Source: Ectocarpus siliculosus
Lineage: Eukaryota; Sar; Phaeophyceae; Ectocarpales; Ectocarpaceae
Assembly: GCA_000310025.1 (NCBI GenBank)
Contig: FN649734.1
Coordinates: 2,454,789 to 2,518,788, forward strand
DNA: 64,000 bases
Direction of reading: 5' to 3'
Program-made: the position numbers and the translations under genes
Notes under the pieces: generated by a model
The model's database searches: none
Told to the model about the DNA's origin: nothing
Seen by the model: only the letters and a program-made list of their open reading frames with translations
Shown here: piece after piece, positions 16,995-30,044 of the stretch
Numbering within the stretch: the first letter of the stretch is position 1
How the letters are laid out: each line of letters opens with the position of its first letter

Positions 16995-19338
16995 TTAGCT
17001 CCCACTCTGCAGAGGGACAACCGTTCGGTTTGTCGTTTGAACAAGGGTCTCGTATGCGATTTGAACTGGCGTGGACCACTTGCCACTGTCTTTCATCGCC
17101 GCCTTTTTCCTCCTGCATGTCTTCAACAGATCGTTGATGCGAACGCTTTCCGGCAACCCACCACGTTGGATGACCGTGTTTGACATTGCGTTCAAGGTCG
17201 AAACCGCTTCTTCGTCTGTCTCAACAGCGAGGAACGCGTCCAGTTTTTTTACGAACTCTTGCTTGTATGCCCGTTGAGCAGCAGAAAAATCAGCTTGCCG
17301 AGCCTCCATCGCCTTGAACTCCGCCGTAGGCTCTTTCAGATACTCTTTCTGCGAACGGAAAACAACACCAGCAGCGCACAGACAACCAAGACGCTTGTTG
17401 ACCACGAAAGGGCAGGCTGCGCGAGCATAATTACATACTTCACTACGTCTATAGGTGCACATAGGCACATGCACGTAACAAAATACTTTACAAGAAAAAC
17501 CTAACAGGGGGGACGCCGTTCGAAAAACGGACCTGCGTGTCTGTGCGTCTGAGTCTTGTGTGTGTGTCGATAAAAGCCAGGAGACTGGCGCTCATTTCAC
17601 CAACTAGGCACCAAACTACAAGCCAAGACTTGTGCCCAATGAGTATGTTCCGCGTGTTGTCACAACCTCTTCCCGCTCAATGTGTGATCAGCGCGTCGAG
17701 CTAGTAGCGCTGTCTGCCGAACTTCTTGTCTGGAAGGATGCATCCCACCGAAAAAGAGAAAGGCATCGTGATGGGTATGCTGTGTGCTGTATGTCCCTCG
17801 TAGTTAGAGGGGGAGAGAGAGGCGAATGAGGGGGTAGGGACATGCCAGCCGAAGAGAGGCGGGGCGGTGTGACCAACTCTTGTAGTGCTGTTCAATAGTG
17901 AGGCTGTGGAGGCGAGGAGGGAAGCGGCCGGGCGTGTGGGCACACATACTCATCCATCCAGTGTGGGTTTTGGTCGCGGCGCTTATTCTTTTCTTCACGC
18001 GGGAGAGCAGATCATCAGCAGAGCATGCATGCATGGAATAGACACACACAGAGAGAGGAGGCTGATCTACCTCACCGCTGAGAACGAGGATACAGCAGTA
18101 GATAATCGACGTCACCTTGGGTAGGTACATGTTTCTTGTGTTGCTGCTGATACTTACAGTTATAATAGTCCTGGTGGTGTGCGTTTTGGGTGGGGTGTGT
18201 AAGCAACACAACAAACAACAACGAACGGCAGAGCAGCAGCAGACAGGATATACAAACAGCTAGAGCACACACCCGTTCCACCAACACCATGGTGGATGAC
18301 AATGTGTAGAGCTCTAGGCTGCTGCTGGTGCTGTACACTAATACAGGGTGTCGAGTGTCCGAACCTGTTCCTGCCCTGTGCTCCTCATGCACCACGCACT
18401 TTTTGAACGAGCGCGGGCATCTACTACATAGCCTTGCAGACACAGCAGCAAAAACAAGTATTGCCCCTCCCAATCTTAACAGCGGCTCGCAGCCATCTGC
18501 CACTCTGTCTCACATATAGCAGCACCGCCGTGGTGGCATCCAATAGAAAATCTGTTGTGGGCCGAACATGAACATGTTTGTGAAGTGATGAACTCGGTCG
18601 GGGCCATCAAACTGCAGCTACCTCATGAAGTGATATTGTAATATGACATACAATCATAGCGTAGACAGAGTGGTTGGTTACAGATCTATTTACTATTGTG
18701 ATACTGTGATGGACCACATGTGCAGGCCTCCTCTTGGTGAACGCCTCTGACGTACATAAACGGATCTACGACTGAGGTGCCGTTAGGATGCGCATGTTGA
18801 ACAACCACCAGCTCCTATCACATGTGCATGCTGAAAACAACTTCTTCATGTACCCTATCGAGCTGTCTTGCTTGAACACAAATTACACCCTATTATTTCC
18901 TTTGAAAAGTCCAGCATAGTTGCTGCCGTTCTGGGTGTGGGTTAGTGTGGGTCTGCTCCGGTGGAAGGATACGAGGCTTGTGCGTGGCGAGACAACGACC
19001 AACAGAGGGCAGGACGCCGTTTGTCGAACCCTACGGAGCACGAACAAACGTACATGCACCAACGCGTCATACTCCCGGAATACTTTGCTACCACTGACCT
19101 CGTACGCTGTCGCTCGCTCCGTCGCCAATCCCAGCCCTAATACTCCCGCCCCGATTGCCCCAACCAGCTGATCACTCAAGAAAGCCCTCCTAGTCGCGCT
19201 CATGACCATTATCGACTGCTGCTGCTGTCGACTCCGAGGCAGAGCCGGACGAGGATGCACAAAGGCATCTGCACCCTTACGCGGGAGAAGAAGGGTGAGC
19301 GCCGATACGACGAGCGTGATATACGAAACAGGAGCCAT
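16995..19338 (-). CDS. Thylakoid-lumen-targeted helical protein, possibly PsbQ/Psb31-like
   Basis: Three exons on the minus strand: 19338-19054, 18930-18889 and 17348-16995. They join in phase with GT-AG introns into 226 residues. Residues 1-25 form a signal peptide ending ADAFVHP, an ASAFAP plastid motif. Around residue 50 a second signal (ATRRAFLS, then a Gly/Ala-rich hydrophobic run ending ATAYE) is a twin-arginine (Tat) thylakoid-import signal with AxA-type cleavage. The mature part, about 150 residues, is rich in long amphipathic helices (EFKAMEARQADFSAAQRAYK, KLDAFLAVETDEEAVSTL), with no cofactor motif. Size, targeting and helicity fit the four-helix PsbQ/Psb31 extrinsic photosystem II subunits of ochrophytes, but I cannot confirm the family by sequence. 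The 1.5-kb second intron could hide a further small exon. An upstream in-frame ATG at 19503 would precede the signal peptide and is less likely the start. Confidence 0.75.
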
Positions 19339-21177
19339 CTTGTAGCGAAAAAAAGGAGCGCACTCACACAAACGGAGGTGAAGTGTAGAGTCACGGGGAC
19401 AGCGCGCACAGCACGCAAGAGAGAGCGGATCATTCACCAGCGTCGGACAACGGGGGGGCACACGCGTGCGAGAGTGGCAAGGGGGTGGGTGGGTAGGGGG
19501 CACCGATAGTCAAGATCCAACACCCGCCTCGCTGACTTGTGTTGTGGGGCGCGTGCAGATCACTGCCACACCGCCTTGCTCTCCCGCCAGACACAAGGGC
19601 AACGACAGCGCCTCAAGCGAAGAATGTCACTGAGTATCGGCTCTACCGTGACTCTGAGCGATGGGATCATAATGCCACGTGAGTACTCGCGCATGGGGCC
19701 CGTTTGCACCTTTTCAGTACAAGTGCGTGCATGACAGGGCGGGTAAACCAACCAGCGGACAAGCACGTTTGCCTGCTGTGTGAGTACTGCTGTACACTGG
19801 CAGCAGCATCTGTATCGTCTGTTCCGCAACATCCTCCCATGGTTACTTGTGCTTCGGTCCTTGATAATTCTGAATGCAGGACTTGGCCTTGGCACGTGGA
19901 GGAGCGCGACGGGAGAAGTAGAAACTGCTGTGAAGGTATGACACACATGTTTCTGCGACGCCACGGGCGGATTTTCACGTTACGTGCCGTTGTTGCAAAT
20001 CTGGCTTTGATTTCTTGAGACTGCTGATGTTTGACAGCTCCTGCTGCTGCGGCTGCTGCTCCTGCTCCTGCGCTGCTGTACGCTTCAGGTTGCGAGATTG
20101 CTTGGATAGGCTAGACTTGGCATGTCCAAACGGCATGCTTGGTTAATCGCATGGTCGCATGATCTTTCATGGATCCTGGGATGGCAGACAACGAATTTTA
20201 TGCATAGTCTGTTGACCAATTGAAAAACAAACGCAAGGGCACAAGAAAATGACACGAGACCCACAAGACCAGTCGGAAGGCTACTGGAAAAACAGAACTC
20301 CTTGATCCTCGCACAGGGCAGCAGTAGAGGCTGCTCTAAACAACATATTATGAGTCTACCTCCACACGCCTCGTCTGAAACCAAGACAAAAATTCACACC
20401 AGAACGGTACTTGTAGGCGCTCAAACGATTGGTATTGCATTAGACCTTAAGCATTCTACTGATATCACTGGGGGCCACCCTATAGCAGCGGGGTGTGTGT
20501 GTTGGCGCGCTCTAATCCGCTTCTTGGGGTGGTGATATCGAGGGTCGCAGTATGCATAGCGGCCTACATAATCTCCGCAAATTAGACCCACACCCGTGTC
20601 TTGTGTACCATACTGCTTGTTCTCGCCGCCATTGACCCTAATCTCCTGAACTTCGGGTTACGGCTGACGACCCGAGGTTCAGGGTTTTACGGTCCGTGGC
20701 AGTGAGCACGGCTGTGACAAATATTGGGTTACGGCGCAGATTACGGACTGTTTCCACCGGACACTGCTGCGACCTTCAATATTTCAGCTCCAGTACCAAA
20801 CCTGAACGTGCCAACACACACGACGCGTCTTCACGGTGTCCTCTACTGATGACAGCAGTACAATGCATAAGATCTAATCTAAATGGCAGCAAGGTTGCTT
20901 TCTATTGTTGATTTTGGGTAAAGTGTTAGCTGCCCCCGTGCCTTTCCACGGAGGCTACCGCGCCCTCCCACGGTAGTATGAGTTGTGTCTGGGGACATTT
21001 TAAAACCCAGGACCGATGTAGATGACAAAAAAGCTTGATTGTACACACCGTGCTCCTTCCAGCACTCTGAAGTATAGTGAAGTTGACAGATATTATACCA
21101 TAAACACATGCGCGTGCTCTCTCTCGAGGTGCCCCGAACTTGGACCCCCAACAGCATAGCCCCCCCCCCAAACATTT
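19339..21177. other. Intergenic, no gene recognised
   Basis: Upstream flank of the minus-strand lumen-protein gene, then sequence with short GCT/CTG-rich runs (about 20040-20085). Scattered open frames show no recognisable domain. Confidence 0.5.
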
Positions 21178-21278
21178 CTCCAGATCGAATCTTGTATCCA
21201 AGTACCCCAAACAGCCCCGCTGCTCTCTTACATTCTACGATCTTGAAGTCCTTCGTGAATAATCATCCAACATATACA

Positions 21279-21378
21279 NNNNNNNNNNNNNNNNNNNNNN
21301 NNNNNNNNNNNNNNNNNNNNNNNNNNNNNNNNNNNNNNNNNNNNNNNNNNNNNNNNNNNNNNNNNNNNNNNNNNNNNN
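21279..21378. other. Assembly gap (100 N)
   Basis: Exactly 100 consecutive N, the usual placeholder for a scaffold gap of unknown size. Confidence 0.99.
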
Positions 21379-21906
21379 AAGCGTCTCCATCAGTTTATCC
21401 GCGAACCCAATGTGTTCGCCCCTGGATGTCATCTCAAACGGTCAACACAAAATATTCATCCTCAAACGTACCCAACAAGCATTTTGCTCTACATCAGAAA
21501 AGCGTCGGAACGGTGACAGAAAAATCTGGAAAAAACAGTTTCAAAAGAGTTCACACAAAATCCTCAAAACAAAGTAAAGTTTCAACTTCTTGACTAAAAA
21601 AAAAGAGCACGAAGGCCCCAACCGTTGCTCGTCGAGACATGTGAAACCCTTCCTCCAAACTTGTGTCCAAGGACCAAATCCTAAACGGCGTGCACATGCG
21701 AATCGGTGCCGCCGCTGTTATCCAAGAAACGATAGAAAACATAAAACAGTCATGCATGCAGCCCCCCTGCTGCAACATCTCCCAAAATATACAAATCTGT
21801 GTCTCCCTCCTTTCACTGGTTTTGGCACAAGCCAATAATATCAATACCAATATCAATACGCAACAGCGCCCCCGCTGAAACATTTCCCCGAAACATACTT
21901 GTAGAT

Positions 21907-22038
21907 CTGCCTGCGCTTTCTTCCTCTCCTTTTCAATCACCAGGACATCTCAAACCATCAACGTGTATGAAACTGCCTGCGCTTTCTTCCTCTCCTTTTC
22001 AATCACCAGGACATCTCAAACCATCAACGTGTATGAAA
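21907..22038. repeat. 66-bp perfect tandem duplication
   Basis: Two adjacent 66-bp copies starting CTGCCTGCGCTTTCTTCCTC (21907 and 21973). The length is a multiple of three, so one frame reads the same 22 residues twice, but no gene context supports translation. Confidence 0.9.
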
Positions 22039-22767
22039 CAGACCCCCAGCTGAAACATGCCCTGCATACACAAGATAAACATGTACGCATTCGCTGGTGT
22101 AGCGTCTGGAACCATGGCAACACATTCCCTCCCCCTGATTCTTGACGCAAAACACAGCAGAACGAGGAAACCGCAAGGACCATCACAACGAAACAAATTC
22201 AACTTCAACACAACTCCACAAAAGCACTCTACTCTGCTGGTACTGAAACATGGCACACAACCCCCCCCCCCATGGTTATTGACGGCAGAACAGCAGAATC
22301 TGTACGACAGTTATCATTGGATTCCCCATGTCACACAAAATTCGGGTCCCAAATAAAACAAGGCAAACCCCAGAAAAACAAAAACAAAACCATAAAACAA
22401 ACGGGAATACCGTACACTGTTTTTTATGGAAGCAGAATGTTGAAAAATGTTAAAAGTCTTGCAACTTTTGCAACTTTCCTCGTGTACGCTCAGTATGGGA
22501 GAAAATAGTTGCGCCAAAATTTTTGAAACTTTTCTCTCGACCAAAAAGCTGCAATCTGGAGAAAAAGTCCTGCAACTTTTTTCGTGACGAAGGTGTCGAA
22601 CAAAAGTTGGGCGCCAATCCACGTCAAGCTCCTACCCCTACCACACACGTAGACCCCCTCTCCAGCTTGGATTGGAAGGCACCGTGTTCACCCATATCTC
22701 GATGAATACTTAACGAGCTGCCTCATGAATGGTATCTGGAAGGAGGTGATGCCATGGGCTGTTGGGC

Positions 22768-23275
22768 AATGCCAAGGTTTGGCGCCGTGAGGTGCCGAAT
22801 GCGCCCAGAAAAATAGTTTGTGCTGACGCACGTCCGTCAACGCCCCCGTGCGGTTAGTTCAAGTTCGGTGTTTTGACCGCCACGGGGTTGGTTTTCCACC
22901 GATAACTTCCAGAAGGAGGAATCAACAGCAAAAGCAAGGCCACTTCGGCGGGAGGTAGCTCTCTGCTCCATCTTTCATGCCCAAGGTTTGGTGCCGTGGA
23001 GTATCGAGCGCGTCGTGAAAAACATTTTGGTTGCCCCCAAAATACCCACGCCAGAGAGCGGTTGGTTCAAGTTTGCGGGGATTGTGTGCTCATGGTTTGG
23101 TTTTCCAGCGATAACGGTTCGAAGGAGGAGGCAACAGCAACAGCAATGCCACTCCGAGGGAGGTAGTTCTACCCAGCATCGTTCTGGTACCAGGTTAGAT
23201 ACCGTGGAGTATCGTGAGCGAGGAGAAAAAAGGTTGCAACTGCCCTCTTCCGCACGCTCTGGCCGGTTTCTTCGC
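22768..23275. repeat. Degenerate tandem repeat of about 205 bp, two and a half copies
   Basis: Units begin near 22768, 22980 and 23185 with CCAAGGTTTGG-like sequence followed by GCCGTG. The first two copies also share GTTGGTTTTCCA-like and GATAAC..GAAGGAGGA segments plus a GGGAGGTAG tail. Copies are clearly diverged. Confidence 0.7.
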
Positions 23276-23566
23276 GGTGTGGTATGGAGGTGTGTGGCTG
23301 CTTCTCGCCGTTGTTAAAAACAAAAATAGGATCACGCCTAAGCATTCCGCCAGTCTCGTGCACAAAACTTTCTTCGTCCCATAAAGATCGTGCACCAAAA
23401 GCTCCATTGACAAAAGTTCCCGACCAAAAGTTGCGAAAAGACTTGCAATTTTTTTTTCAACTTTTGCTCCCATAAGAAGCGGTGGCACAAATCAACCCGT
23501 TGTCTCTCGGAGGCGATCCCTGGATGCTTATCTCATCTTCTGCGTGACGGGAAGGGTGCGGTCGCT

Positions 23567-23914
23567 GTGGGGGGCACGGGACGGGGGGGCCGGGGGGGGG
23601 TGGACAGGCAAGTGGTAGACCCACCCCGCTCGCGCCCTCTCATCCCCGCTCGCTCTGTCGTTGCTGCCGTTAAGCACGTCGATGCTGCCGCTAAGCACGT
23701 CGATGCCGGTGGCGCTGCTGCCCCCACCGTCGCTCGGGCCGATGCCGTCGCCCCCGTCTCTGCAGCTCCCAGTGGCGCCGCTGCCGCCGCCGGTGCTGAT
23801 GCCGTTCCTCCGTTGCTGCTGAAACGGTCAGCGGGTGAGAGCTGCGACGAACAGCATATCCCCCACACACATACTCTCCAGATCAGATCTTGTATCCAAG
23901 TACCCCAAAGATAA
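23567..23914 (+). other. GC-rich Ala/Val-rich open frame, doubtful gene
   Basis: A 115-codon frame rich in Ala, Val, Pro and Gly with an internal duplicated KHVDA. The opposite strand is also open, as expected for GC-rich low-complexity DNA. No domain. I list it because it is the longest frame here, not because I think it is translated. Confidence 0.15.
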
Positions 23915-24267
23915 AGTGAAGAAAGAGCCAGGGTCAGACGGGGTTGTCTTCTATCCCCTCAGCAAGTCCTTATCCTGGTATCTGTTGATCTGTAGAGTAC
24001 AGCAGCAGCACACGAAGAATAACTTCCTGTGTGTGACCTTCCCCTTGTGTGACCTCGGCTGGTGCGTCCAGAATTGTACCTAAAGGTGTAAAGACAGAGG
24101 TCCATGAAATAGTCAAGACAACACAAAAATGCGTTGTACAGACTGCCGTAATTTACTAACGACACACGACTTTATGTTAACCTTAACTATTTATTTCAAA
24201 CTACGAAGTATGTTGAACCGAACCGCTTCTTGTGCCGTTCCCCAACTCTCCTCCGTTCTCATGCGAG

Positions 24268-27200
24268 GAGCAGTGCGCTCTCAAGGCAGGGTATCTACAC
24301 ATCGATTGCGGTGAGCATTCCAGTAGTTAGGTCGTTCTTCTGCAGAATCGCTCGCACGAGAGCTGTTGTTGAGAGAAGGAGCCCGTGAGCCCTCACAAAA
24401 GGTACTGGCTTCTTTAGCGGCACGTGTGACATTGTTTTTTCACCCAACACGTTTCTGAGTATTGTCCGTTGCCGAGGATACGGGGTTCTAACGAAGACCA
24501 ACTGTATTATATGCATAGCTCATTCAAAAGTGACATATTCGTTTTCGTCCATCGATTCTGGGCGTCCGTACGCAATAATTATTTTGCCTAGAGAAGATTT
24601 ACGGAAAAGGCGCCACGAGTTCGCAAAATGCGACACTATGGCGAGCGTTGCGCTTGTTTGGAACGGTCCCACAAGGGCCGACTCGTTGGTACCTGTAAAG
24701 AAACACGCTTTTACTCTCTTACTCTCATGTATTTCGGCATGTGCAGGGAGGGCCCCTGAGAATAGTTGGACACAGGCGAGTGATATTCTACGTCTATTTG
24801 GAATTGTAAATCAAACCGTACACCCCGACACGGAAAAAACAAACCACCCGTCCGTTGCTTGTCTTTTTGACTCAAAACGTTCGCGTTGACAACACGAGGG
24901 AAAGTTACATACAGCAGTATGCACATGCTATGATTTTGACGGTCAGGCTTTTATCCAGTTGTATGTAGTTTCGCTGATCCTACATTGTTAGATAGATATT
25001 AGAAGTCGGCGAAACATCCACTCTCACCCGCTGGTGACTGCTGAAGAACGTTGAGAGCAAATGCAGCCCGCGAGTGAGAGACTACCTGTGCTCATACAAC
25101 ACCCGTCCCTTCACGCGACTTCCAGCTTGGTGCTACGGAAATCAAGTCGAGGTTGGCAAAGCACTTGCAGATGCATTCAAAGAGGACAACATCATCAGGG
25201 AAAATGTTTTCATCACGACTAAGGTGGGCAAGCACGGTTTTGATTGAAGATGTGCGAGAAGAATGAAACCCACGCTAGATAAACACGTACAAACTTGCAA
25301 GGTCTCGTTCAACTCTTTCTCCCCTATTTTGTGTGGGTGTATATACCTTGCGTTTTCCCCGGACAGCTGTGGAACACGTTTCACCGGCCCGAGCTGCTCA
25401 AGAAGAACTTGGACACGTGCCTGAAAGATCTCGGGCTCCCGTACGTCGATTGTGTGCAGCTACACTATTCGTTCGCGATGGTTCCCTGCGCAGACGAGAC
25501 GTGAGTTTGAACTCACATTCGTAAGATCTATGCATTCAACACTCCAAAGTACTTCAGCAGTGTGTCGATTCCTTAGCCCTCGTAGCCGCAGATTGTTTTT
25601 GGTTGCCGTTTTCAGGTGTCGTTCTTTTTGTGGGTCTCTTGAACTCTGCATCTCAGAGATTTTGACTTGCATTTTCTAACTCGGTTTCACCGCCAACATT
25701 GGTTAAACTGTAGACTAGATCAGAGCTAAGCGAGACTGTCAGCATCAGGCGAAAAGTCGCACTCAGCGAGGGTCATGGCATACGCCGCATAAGTAACGGC
25801 GGTAGAAGCAGTGGTCATTTCCGTTTGATTCGTTGGGATGTGAAGATTTGGTAGCAATCGCAACCTCGACCAACTGAAAATCTCCAACGGCGTGAGCCAG
25901 TTTTGTGTTGTGGTACAACACTTTCATTTCAGCCCCTAAATATTGGCACAACGGAAGCAGACACAGCGCGGAGGGAGTTGGCTCTATCGTACCCGTTCGT
26001 CCAAAAACGTTGGCGTCCAAATCCTGAACCAGCCAATGTATGTCATCCAGCCATCAGGAAGTCTAGAACAGCGTGGCCCGCTTGTGTTGAAGCTAGATTT
26101 TGTGTTACGGAACGATCCCTACCTCACGGTCTCAAAAGGTTGGCAGTTGTAGACGCACGAGAAGACACATCTCAGGGGTTGGCGTCTCTAGCCGTTACAT
26201 CTTGATTCAAAAGGCTGTCGCCGAGAACGTAGACCGATATGCGCTGCAACCATTATCGACAACAGCAAGTAGCGCTCTTTGCTTCATATTGTGGATGGTC
26301 ACCAGCTTTTTTTCTGGAGACGACCGAAGTCCTGGCGGTATCAACTATCAAACGGCAACAAGAGACGCGCCACGTGACGCAGCCTGGGATACCTGTTCCT
26401 TGCCTTTGCTTCTGAATCTGCATGCTGTTACGTACGCCGTTCTCTCGATTGTCGATGCCTACAGCAGTAGCGTGTACAACGTCATGTTGCTCCACATTTT
26501 TGTGCCGGTTTGACTTGATTTTAGAGAAGAGGTCAAGAACGTGCTCGTCCTCTCTGCGGTCAGCAAGGTGGTGCCTGTCTGAAGAAAGTGTTTTTTTCAT
26601 TTTGATCATTTGAAGTAGACAGGAAGAGGTTACACATTGGTTCCCATATTCTTGCCCCATGCTTGTTCTTATCCAGGGTTTTGGTGCCTCGGCACGCCAA
26701 TGGGGATGCACACCTGGACGACGAAGTTGACCTTAAGCAAACGTGGAAGGCAGTGAGTGTTGGGACGCCGATCCACTTTCTAGTGATAGGGTCGGTCAAA
26801 CCGTCCCCGCCGAATTGATTGGCGTGCTACCAATTAGTGGAAACGATTGTGCGGCCGGCCGCCAGTGCCCCGTCGTGTAGGTTCAAAACGATGTTTTCCC
26901 GCACGAACGCATTTTTCTTCCATGCGAGGATGACCTCCCTTACCAACCGTAGTACACGGGAACCCATGTGCTGAAACACAGCAACCTGGTGTGCGGGATA
27001 TTGTGTGCGGGATATTGTGTGCGGTCTGACCGATGCTATGTGATACACGTGTTCTGAGTGAGGCCTGAACAGCCAATCTCGCACAAGCCCCATTTCTTGT
27101 AGATATTGTGCACGATATTCTGGTGAAAGTTGTCACTGTTGTGTGTTGACGAACTGATTGCCTTCTCCGCATTTAGATGGAGGGGTTCGTCGAGAGTGGA

Positions 27201-30044
27201 CTTGCGAAGACGATCGGCGTAAGCAACTTTACGAAGGTGAGGCATCCAATAATATGTAGTTGCTTGAAAGAGGAAAGAGACCTTGATATGATGATTGCTT
27301 GAAAGAGGAAAAGAGACCTCGATCTGAAAGTGGAATTACGAAGCGGTTTTAAGACAGGTGGGGCGGGTGGGAAAACGAGATCAAGATATACTGATACCGT
27401 TTGCTTAGGAAAGTGGGAAGAAGCGTTCAAGTGGTAGGAGGCGCAAGCAAAGTTGTAGATGAATGATCACGCAAACGTAGCGTCGGTGGAGGGTGGGAAG
27501 AAAATCTTTTCCTAACGTCTACTGAGATTTCACCCAGGGTTCTTGTCACCAATGCATCACCCCATCCTGGAGAGCCTCCATTTGAATGGACGCACACTCG
27601 CGCGTTATCCGTCCCCGATTATTCACTACAGGAAGAGCTCGCCTACGTGATGGAAGATGCGAAAATCATGCCCTCGGTGCTGCAAGTCGAGGTAGGCTGT
27701 GACACGTGCTGAAACCCTTGATGGCCAGAAATACCTTTATGGCCAGAAATTACCCTTGGTAACCCTCTGTGGCAGTTGGAACATAGGTGCCCTCATTCTG
27801 CACACGTGCCGGTCGCCACATAGAATGCGTTTCCTGTATCTGAGGAGCCGCCGTGTCTTTGGTTGGGGCAGCGCTTCACGCATTCATGTGTTCAACATGA
27901 TATAATGTTATGTATCGATGCACCGTCCGTGCAGCGTGGGGCAAGAGGTGCTGTACTGTACTGTACTGTACGAGAAACATTTACTACGAACACGCAGCAG
28001 GTGTCTTGCTGAGTCTGGCGCGGCTCTACCGAGTCGAGCAGAGCTGTGCATGAACCAGAGAGAGGCAATTTTTACTCGAGAACGGCGTTTCTCGGCAGAT
28101 ATTCTGATAGATAGTGTTCAGCTAGAACACACAACGGTGAATTTTTTCAAACAAACAATAAGCAAGGCCTGCCTGAGATGGAGACGGTGATGTAAAACTA
28201 GTTGGCAGCAACAATAGCAGTTGTTTCAACAATAGCAGTTGTTTTCGATGCTGAATGTACAGAGAATATGGAGGTTGCCTTGTATTTCCACAAATCGGCT
28301 ACAATTGTACGGCTACTGATGTTGTTGGTTGTATTCCTTGGTCCTCTGTTCGAAAGTCTATTGCAATCTTCGTCACTTGGGTACGCCCTCGTTCTCTTTG
28401 CGCATCTACAGCAGGAATTCATCGTAAATCGCCGAGGATGTTGAGATACGGCAAGATTCGATTGCAGAGAGAGAGCAGCGACTGTAACATCGTGAACGTG
28501 TTACGTTATTTTCTCGTCTACAGACCGTAGAAATCGCCACCGGTCTCACTCGGTTACTCTCACGGTCATGTTTATGCCACAGATACACCCGTATCTTCCC
28601 AACACGGAGCTTCTCCTTTGGTGCAAAGAGAAAAACATACACGTCACAGCATATGCACCCCTGGGAAACGTGAACAAGGAGTTTGCATCCTGTCTTGATG
28701 ACCCCGTCATCATCGAGATCGCGGAGAGAATGACCAAGAGTCCTGCGCAGGTGATGTACAATACACCCACCCGATTCAATCGCATAGAACCGACAACGAC
28801 CCGCGTGGAACTACTACTGCATGTAGTGTTTGGCTATCGCGTGGCCATCTGCACGTTCTGTTTCTCTCGCTGGGAACATCCGTACTCGGCATGTTCTGAC
28901 GTTGGAAGTGATGTACTTTGTATCACTGACGACTAAAGGTGGCCCCAACAAAGAAATTCCTCGCTGAATTTGACAAAGCTTTGGAGAGCTTTGGATTCAG
29001 TCAATTGATATATGTGTCGATTTCTGCTAAACTCAGTTTTGAAATAATTCATGGGCCAGGTTATTATTCGCTGGCATCTCCAGCGTGGCGTAACTGTGAT
29101 CCCCAAGTCTGTCACACCTGCAAGGATCTTGGCTAATAAGGTGAGGGTCTCGTGAAAAGGCGCAGCACTCTTTGACGGGTATCGTCGTATCCATGAAGCG
29201 TATTCTCCACGTGAAAAGTAGCCGGTTAGATTTTGGGTTTAAAGGTGGGGAGGCCGGCGGACAGCAGTTGCAATGTCGTTTGAAAAGCGGCGAACAGCGT
29301 CAATTGTGTTGAAGTGCCCCCCCCCCTTTGTTCAAGAACTTGTCGAATCACGGTGTGTAATGTAACACCTGGACCGTTTTCGTCCATGTCCTTCAATCCA
29401 GGACGTTTATGACTTCGACCTCTCGAATGAGGACATGGCTGCAATCGATAAGCTTGGCGAGCGCAACTTGCGGATGGTGAGACACGGTTGGTCTGTGTAA
29501 AATGTGTCTGTCCTCTTTCGCGCTGTACTTCCCTTTTTGTGCGCCCTTCTTTTGTTGTGTGGTGTGTTTGTGTTCGTCGTATGTATTGTGGCACCAGTCT
29601 ACACACCTTTCAGCGAATGTGTAATGTATCAGCGGGGGTCGTACAGGAGGAAGGTCAAATTGGAGCTTCTAAATGATTTTTTTTTTGTTTCAATCCCCCG
29701 ACGTTTCCTCCTGCGCCTTGCTTGCCGTAGATTTTTATGGGGAGAAGGGTTCAGCAGTCCGTTTTATGTATAGTTACGAAATATCGCTTTGCTCTAGAGA
29801 GAGAATCAAACTCACAACCCGCTACTCACTAGATCGCCGGAGTGACCGGCATTGGGATGCAGAAGGGTTTAGAGAGAAGTTCTCTCGCTGTTCCGCGCTC
29901 GAGTGACGTATGCGCGGTTTATGCGAACCCCCTTGGTCACCGTCCGTTGGTTCGTTGCTCTCCATGAAACAGTGCAACTGGAAGTACAGGCCCGGTGGAG
30001 GACGCCTCTACGAGGGCGAGACCAGCGCCTATCCTGAGAAATAG
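24268..30044 (+). CDS. Aldo-keto reductase (ten exons seen, extreme N-terminus not found)
   Basis: NAD(P)H-dependent carbonyl reductase of the AKR superfamily; substrate not predictable. Exons: 24268-24310, 25126-25223, 25367-25500, 26677-26752, 27177-27236, 27632-27691, 28583-28750, 29060-29140, 29402-29476, 29973-30044. Phases agree and give 288 residues; the family usually has 310-320. The catalytic tetrad is present: Asp in GYLHID (exon 24268-24310), Tyr in [11 protein letters not shown], Lys in FITTK, His in DCVQLH. Further hallmarks are [29 protein letters not shown], and the cofactor segment [13 protein letters not shown]. The protein ends ETSAYPEK. The first strand and GLGTW-type motif should lie in an exon upstream, which I could not locate; it may be small, diverged, or within the nearby gapped segment. 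The start at 24268 is an exon boundary, not a start codon. No plastid presequence can be judged. Confidence 0.93.
26985..27335. repeat. Short tandem repeats in AKR introns
   Basis: A 17-bp unit (GTGTGCGGGATATT) is repeated two and a half times at about 26990-27025. TTGCTTGAAAGAGGAAA-type sequence is duplicated at about 27260-27325. Intronic, no coding role. Confidence 0.7.

Larger units (their letters stand above)
21178..23910. repeat. Segment bounded by a 34-bp direct repeat and containing the assembly gap
   Basis: Near-identical stretches, CTCCAGATC followed by a run ending TTGTATCCAAGTACCCCAAA, occur at 21178-21212 and 23877-23910. The interior holds the N block, a 66-bp tandem pair and about 200-bp degenerate repeats. 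It may be a mobile element or a mis-joined duplication. No transposon protein was seen. Confidence 0.5.
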
